Assembly: GCA_021442155.1 (NCBI GenBank)
Contig: CM038214.1
Coordinates: 56,018,514 to 56,082,513 of the forward strand
Length of the DNA: 64,000 nt
Reading direction: 5' to 3'
Source: Cymbidium sinense
Taxonomy: Eukaryota > Streptophyta > Magnoliopsida > Asparagales > Orchidaceae
Shown: positions 59,028 to 64,000 of the stretch, one piece after another
How positions within the stretch are numbered: position 1 is the first letter of the stretch
Layout: each line of letters opens with the position of its first letter
Notes under the pieces: generated by a model
Seen by the model: only the letters and a program-made list of their open reading frames with translations
What the model was told of the DNA's origin: nothing
Database searches by the model: none
Program-made: the position numbers and the translations under genes

Positions 59028-59540
59028 CTAAAAGCCTCTAAGGTAAGGCAATCCAATTTTTTCTAGATTCACATGGCCCCTTAAAAGGAAAGGTATGTCA
59101 TCATTAGAAAACATTTGCAAATTAGAAGACTTGGCCAAAAAATCAGCACAAGAATTTCCTTCCCTATAAATATGAGAAATTTGAAAATCTAGGTTAGCAA
59201 GAAGACTCCTAGTATGATTAAGCAAATAAAACACTTCAACATTACCATGAGAATTAGATTTAAGTAAATCTAAAGAAGGAGGATCAACTTCAAACCAAAT
59301 CTCATGAAAACCTTATAAACAAATGGAAATGTGAATGCCTTTAAGTTAAAATAAAATAGAACAAGGCTCTAAAGGGGCAGAAAGCGAAATAACCTTGCCA
59401 CCATGATCTCTCAAAATCCCACCACAACCATAATAAGAAATCGATCCATCAGTGATAACGTTAATGCAATGATAATTAGGTTTAATCCAATATCTAATTT
59501 TCTGGGTAGGAGAGACATTAAGGAGGAAGGTTAATCCCAA
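59028..59540 (-). pseudogene. LINE C ORF2, RNase H domain
   Basis: The two open pieces (59,540-59,346 and 59,234-59,028) are in one frame. The first has CINVITDGSISYYGCGGIL with the catalytic Asp intact, then stops where the usual Ala-Glu follows Phe (SILF and stop), so the catalytic Glu is lost. Between the pieces a WFEVDPPSLDLL-like block keeps the next Asp. The second has HIYREGNSCADFLAKSS. Confidence 0.85.
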
Positions 59541-59649
59541 ATTTTAAAGCCACAAACTTGTACCCTTTAAATTTGGAGTGAGTAAGAAGATTGGATTTAA
59601 AGAGAGGCAAAATTATATATTTAGATCTAGCAATGATAAGATTATAATT

Positions 59650-59950
59650 TATAGGTATATTACAATGCATTCCATCATTTCTATCCATCAAAATATACCA
59701 AAGAATAGTAATAGCTAATACAATTTTAACATGAACCTTAGAAGTATGAGAGAATCATGCTTCAAGGAGTTGCATAATAGAAAATGAACCATTAAAGTGG
59801 AAAGTATTAAAGATATTATCATACCAATTCTACATTCTAGCAGCAATAGGGCCATTCATAGAAACATGATCCACACTTTCAATGTTAGAACGTGACATTT
59901 AGAGGAGAGTTGGAAACCTTTTTTTTCAAAGAGTAGCATCCACAGGATAT
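59650..59950 (-). pseudogene. LINE C ORF2, zf-RVT region
   Basis: On the minus strand: SKCHVLTLKVWIMFL-like traces in one frame and MNGPIAARMWNWYDNIFNTF in the correct frame, matching IASKLWIWYDDLFNI of LINE A. A frameshift lies near 59,890. Confidence 0.65.
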
Positions 59951-60417
59951 AATGCTTAAGAATGCAAGTTAACAGAGAATGAAATAGGGATACTATTATT
60001 CAAGATTTTTTGTAAAACTAAGGACACTTGATATTTAAATTTGATAAAATGGCACACATTCGTAAAAACAAAATCTCCAGAAGAAGAAATTTTGATAAGA
60101 ATTTGGTCGGATTCATTAGGGTGAGGGAAAATTTTAAGGATTTTGTTGATGATCACATTAGGGATAATGTTATTCAAGTGAGCCACATCCCAATTATTAT
60201 TTATAATTAACTAATGAACCTTAGGCACCACTATGGAATGAGTATTGAGAAGGGAATCAACAGAGCCTTGACCAAGCCAATTGTCTTGCCAAAAAAATGA
60301 GGAACTAGAATTGAAACCCCAAGAAATTAAATTCAATGCACTCCATTTGATACTACAAAGTCTTCTCTAAATAGGAGAATCCCCATATTTGAAAGCACTA
60401 ATGAGGGGGTGTTTGCC

Positions 60418-62300
60418 CTAAAAATATTTAGCATGCATAAACTTTGACCAATAACTATCTTTATTTCTAAAGTTCAACCACATTTTATAGGAAAAATAGT
60501 TAATAGAATCCTCTAAGGTTTTGCAACCCAAGCCACCTTCATTATTAGTACCACAACAATTATGCCAACTATCCCAATGTAAACTTTTTTTAGATGTATT
60601 AAATCCCCAAAAGAATTTATTAAAAATTCTATTAATCCTTTTAATAATAGAACAGGTAGGGACAATAGTAGACAAAAGATACATTAGCAGAGAGCAAAGG
60701 GTACTTTTGATCAGGATAAGTCTAGCACCAAAGGAGAGTAAATGAAATTCCCAAGAGGAGGTTTTCTTATTTGTTTTATGAATAACTTCAAAAGAGATCT
60801 TTTCATGCCTCTATATAAGTCCTAGATCTTGATGGGAGATTTTGATGAAAGAAACATGTAATATTTCTAATTACATTGATCCTAGATAAAGAGATAGAAG
60901 AGGTAGTAATAAAAATACTTCTATCAGGATTAATATTCAAGCCACTCTCCCTACCAAAATGAATTAATAACTTACATAATTTTTTTATTATAATGAGTAG
61001 AGGCATTGTAAAATATACTGGAATCATCAGCAAAACTAAGGTGAGAAATGTGAAACACACAAATGGTTCTATAGAACATGTTAGGCATTCAACTAAACAT
61101 ATGCTCAAGACATCTAGAAAGATATTCCACTGTAATAAGGAAAATAGTACAAGAAAGAGGGTTACCTTACCTTAGCTCATGAGAAGAGGAGAAAAAACCA
61201 TGCACTTCACCATTAAGAAGCATAGAAAACCAAGAATTATTAATCCTATTTTTAATTAAAGCAATAAATTGATTAGAGAACCCAAATAAATCCAAAATTT
61301 TGTATAAGAAAACCCAACAAATATTATCATAGGCTTTGGAAATGTCAAGCTTAAAAAGTTAGTTTCCACCTCGAGCTTTGGCATTCAAATCATGGATCAT
61401 CTCTTGAGCAAAAAGAACATTATCAGAAATGGAGTTCCCTTTAACAAAATTGGTTTGATTGGGGGAGATAATTTTAGGGAGCAAGATACTCAATCTTTTA
61501 GCCAAAATCTTAGAGATAAGTTTATTAAAAAGGTGCAAAGGCTAATCGGCCTAAAATCACTCCAAACTTCAGGATTGTCTTTTTTAGGAATTAAAACAAT
61601 GGAGGTGCTTTCAAAATATTTAGGAAGGAGAGGTGCTTTCAAAATATTTAGGAAGGATACTACCCTTAAAAAAAGTCAGGAACTACTTTAATTATGCCCT
61701 GTTTAATGACAATCTAATATTTTTGGAAAAAAAGGGTAGTAAAACCATCATGCCTAGCCATAGTCTTTATTTATACTCTGCAAAATATCAAAAATTTCGA
61801 TCTTAGAAGGTATGGAAGAAAGCATATTGTTATCCTTATCTGAAATAAGATTAAGAATAACTTCAAGGCAACGAATATCATCATAAGAAAAATTTTTATT
61901 TAGAAGCTCTTTATAAAAAGGACAACAAACTCAATAAGCTCTTTTTTATCCAAACACCAAACTCCATCATTAATTTTAATTTTATGAATATGGTTTATAG
62001 CTTTTTTCTTTTTAACCATGACATGAAAATATTTGGTATTGTGATCTCCATCAGAGATCCATTTCATAGAAGCTTTTTGCTGCTAATAAGTATCTTCCAT
62101 ATCTTGAAAACATGTCAACCTATCTTTAGCTTGAGCCACCATCTAAATTTTAGAAGGATCATTAACAACAGCATCTTCCAAAGCAATCACATCATTCTCC
62201 ATTTTATTAATATCAACAAGAAGATTCTTAAAATAGTGTTTATTCCACCAAGAAAGGTATTATTTAAGTCTTTTTAATTTGAACCACAATCTCTTCATCC
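60418..62300 (-). pseudogene. LINE C ORF2, reverse transcriptase
   Basis: The minus strand shows the pre-RT block QKASMKWISDGDHNTKYFHV (about 62,090-62,030), the active site HISHLSFADDSSIFYNAST (about 61,050-61,000) with FADD intact, GRESGLNINPDRS (about 60,955-60,915), and the C-terminal piece FWGFNTSKKSLHWDSWHNCC with NEGGLGCKTL (60,620-60,510). Frames change several times. A short segment with AGGTGCTTTCAAAATATTTAGGA is duplicated at 61,604 and 61,632. Confidence 0.8.
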
Positions 62301-62473
62301 CATAAATAGTGTCATCATAATGGAGAGGTTCTCCCTGTTACTAGCAACAACATTGAAAAATTTATCATCCATAAGCCACATATTTTGGAAATGAAAAGGG
62401 ACAGGGGAGAAGGATTTGTTAGCATTAAAATTAACATTAATAAGCAAGGGAGAATGGTCCAATAGGGTTCTGC

Positions 62474-63096
62474 TTAAGTGGTCCATAGAAGTAATATGGA
62501 AAAAATTAATCCATGGAAAATTAAAAAGAACCCTATCAAGCCTTTGCCACAGTCTATAATAATTCCATGTAAATTGAACCTAGTAATGCCAATGTGAGTA
62601 AGATGACATTTAAGGATCATGTTATTAAAATCTTCCATAAAAAATAAGTTATGAGCATTTCCACTAACACATTCAGAGGAAGAAGATATAGTATTAAAAT
62701 CTCTACACATAAACCAAGGAGCATCAATAGAAGAAGAAAAACAAATAAGTTTCTCCCAAAGATGTGTCTACCATTTCTATTACAAGAAGAATAAACTAAG
62801 GAACCAAAATAACTAAAATTATCATAAGTAATCTTAACATTCATAACTTGGGATAAATCATCCAAAATCTACATAACATAGGGACTACTCCAAAATATCC
62901 AAATTTTATTGCTAGCGTTAGCAAAATAATTACTAAAGCCAATCATTCTAGCAACATAAGAAATGTTAGAAGGAAGAATAAATGGTTCCAAGATATCCAA
63001 GAAGGAAATGTTATGAGTACAAACTAAGTTTCTAATTTTATTTCTAATAGAAAGGGTATCAATCCCTCTCACATTCCAAATTAAGAAACAAATCAT
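62474..63096 (-). pseudogene. LINE C ORF2, endonuclease
   Basis: The ATG at 63,096-63,094 follows the ORF1 stop directly. The start reads ICFLIWNVRGIDTLSIRNKI, then EPF, ARMIGFSNYF; after a stop at 62,869 the same frame continues with YSSCNRNGRHIFGRNL. The GDFNT motif reads CRDFNTISSSSECVS in another frame near 62,710-62,665, so a one- or two-base indel separates the halves. Confidence 0.85.
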
Positions 63097-64000
63097 TTAT
63101 TTTTTGGGCAGAAGAGCTAGATCTAGTAAATCTGACAAATTAGGAAGGTTTGTTTTAAGAGTTTTATTTTTCTTTCTAAAAATAGTTTGGAACATATTAT
63201 TCATATCCACTACATCACCATCTGAGAGAGATTGTTCAAGGCTATTTTTGGAGGAAATTTGCACATTTAAAGCATCATTGCAAGCCACTTCACCCTCTTT
63301 CAAATCCATATTAGGTTGAAATGTCAAAATAAAAATCAGTTCAACATTAGAAGAGGAGGCAAGAAAGGGATTAGAGCCATTTAAAGCATAAGTGCCCAAG
63401 TCAAAATTAGATGCCTTTTCATTAAAACTCTCATCTAGGATTGCATTCTTATCAATTAATGGTGGCATAGAAGCAGGAATTGAATCATTTGAATATAATC
63501 ATCATTCGTAAGTTTCAAAAACATATTATTACTGATATTATTACCAATATTGGGGGTATTCAACTATATAGAATCATTGAAGGGTAAGAAATCGTTATTA
63601 ACATGACTGACATCCAAAAATTGATCAGGCTTAAGAACCACAACATTCTCCACAGAAATAGTGGGTGGATCAAGTCAATGCCCCCAGTTTTAGGTAAAGA
63701 AATGTCCATAAGAGCATAATTTTGTGCTTTAACCAAGGGCACCATAATGTTGGAATCCAAATTATTATTAACTATTTTTTATTTCTTAAAGTGAAGGTGA
63801 ACTACAAAACAATTTGAAAACCCATGACCATGAATTTTACAATGGGAACAAAAAATAAGAAAATTCTCAAATTCTACTTTTGCAAATATCCATATTTCTC
63901 TAATCCTAGCCAAATTTCCTTAGGAAATTTATAGTTATATCCAACTTGACTAGAATCCAAGCAACAGAGGCCCGAGTATGAGAAGTAGTCACCTGATCAA
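63097..64000 (-). pseudogene. LINE C ORF1, C-terminal two thirds
   Basis: Its last residues are LSDLLDLALLPKK before a TAA at 63,097-63,099. The zinc knuckle lies near 63,875-63,830 on the minus strand, reading CSHCKIHGHGFSNC, again CX2CX4HX4C, preceded by KVEFENFLIF as in LINE A. Frameshifts lie between 63,760 and 63,468. The DUF4283 part would lie mostly beyond the window, with only its end inside. Confidence 0.8.

Larger units (their letters stand above)
57684..64000 (-). mobile_element. LINE C: L1-clade plant LINE, runs past the window end
   Basis: Same domain order as LINE A on the minus strand, ending in the same 3' terminal motif. Its 3' region is only about 1.3 kb and lacks the 620-bp repeats of LINE A. 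The sequence is clearly diverged from LINE A, so the two represent different subfamilies or an old split. The 5' end lies outside the window: the last bases are within ORF1, upstream of the zinc knuckle. Confidence 0.9.

Noticed and set aside
1..64000. tRNA or rRNA genes
   Set aside because: I found no cloverleaf with intact A and B boxes and no rRNA-like sequence by eye; a tRNA scan would settle it.

Overview
The window looks like intergenic DNA from a large-genome seed plant. It contains Arabidopsis-type telomere motifs (TTTAGGG), a plant Ty3/gypsy element, three plant L1-clade LINEs carrying an RNase H domain, a plant RTE-clade LINE, and fragments of a plant glycine-rich RNA-binding protein (GR-RBP). 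The element mix and the long interstitial TTTAGGG-like arrays would suit a gymnosperm or another giant genome, but I cannot assign a species. I see no intact host gene: every coding trace is interrupted by stops, frameshifts or truncation.

Layout. 1-2,830 is anonymous sequence passing into a G/T-rich degenerate GGTCAA/TTTGG repeat. About 3,100-7,470 is a decayed gypsy element (+ strand: RT, RNase H, integrase). 7,480-9,800 is non-coding, probably LTR-type DNA with internal duplications. 9,940-11,300 is an AT-rich tandem repeat of about 350 bp. From about 11,300 to 57,690 the background is one array, all in the TTTAGGG orientation on the + strand. It alternates short telomere-like blocks with a roughly 1.1-1.2 kb, very C-poor unit built from TTTAGG/TTTATT words, and it holds eight copies of a GR-RBP 3' fragment on the - strand. 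One segment (about 21,171-21,810) is flipped.

The array is interrupted by: a rearranged island (21,171-24,650) with an inverted array piece, a 5'-leader-like stretch, LTR-like sequence and a gypsy RNase H fragment; a gag/protease-only LTR element (27,003-30,345); an RTE LINE with near-matching target-site duplications (33,467-37,448); a complete-looking 9.2 kb L1-type LINE (A, 37,680-46,850, - strand); a 5'-truncated relative (B, 51,020-54,775); and a third copy (C, 57,684 to the window end).

How it fits together. The satellite continues across LINE A and the RTE at the same point of its repeat unit, so the array predates those insertions. The GR-RBP fragments share one 5' junction with the telomere motif and end in an A-run, so they derive from one founding event and spread with the array. 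The most original feature is this composite satellite: telomere-derived higher-order repeat plus amplified GR-RBP exon/3'UTR. All similarity statements are by eye; no search or alignment was run.
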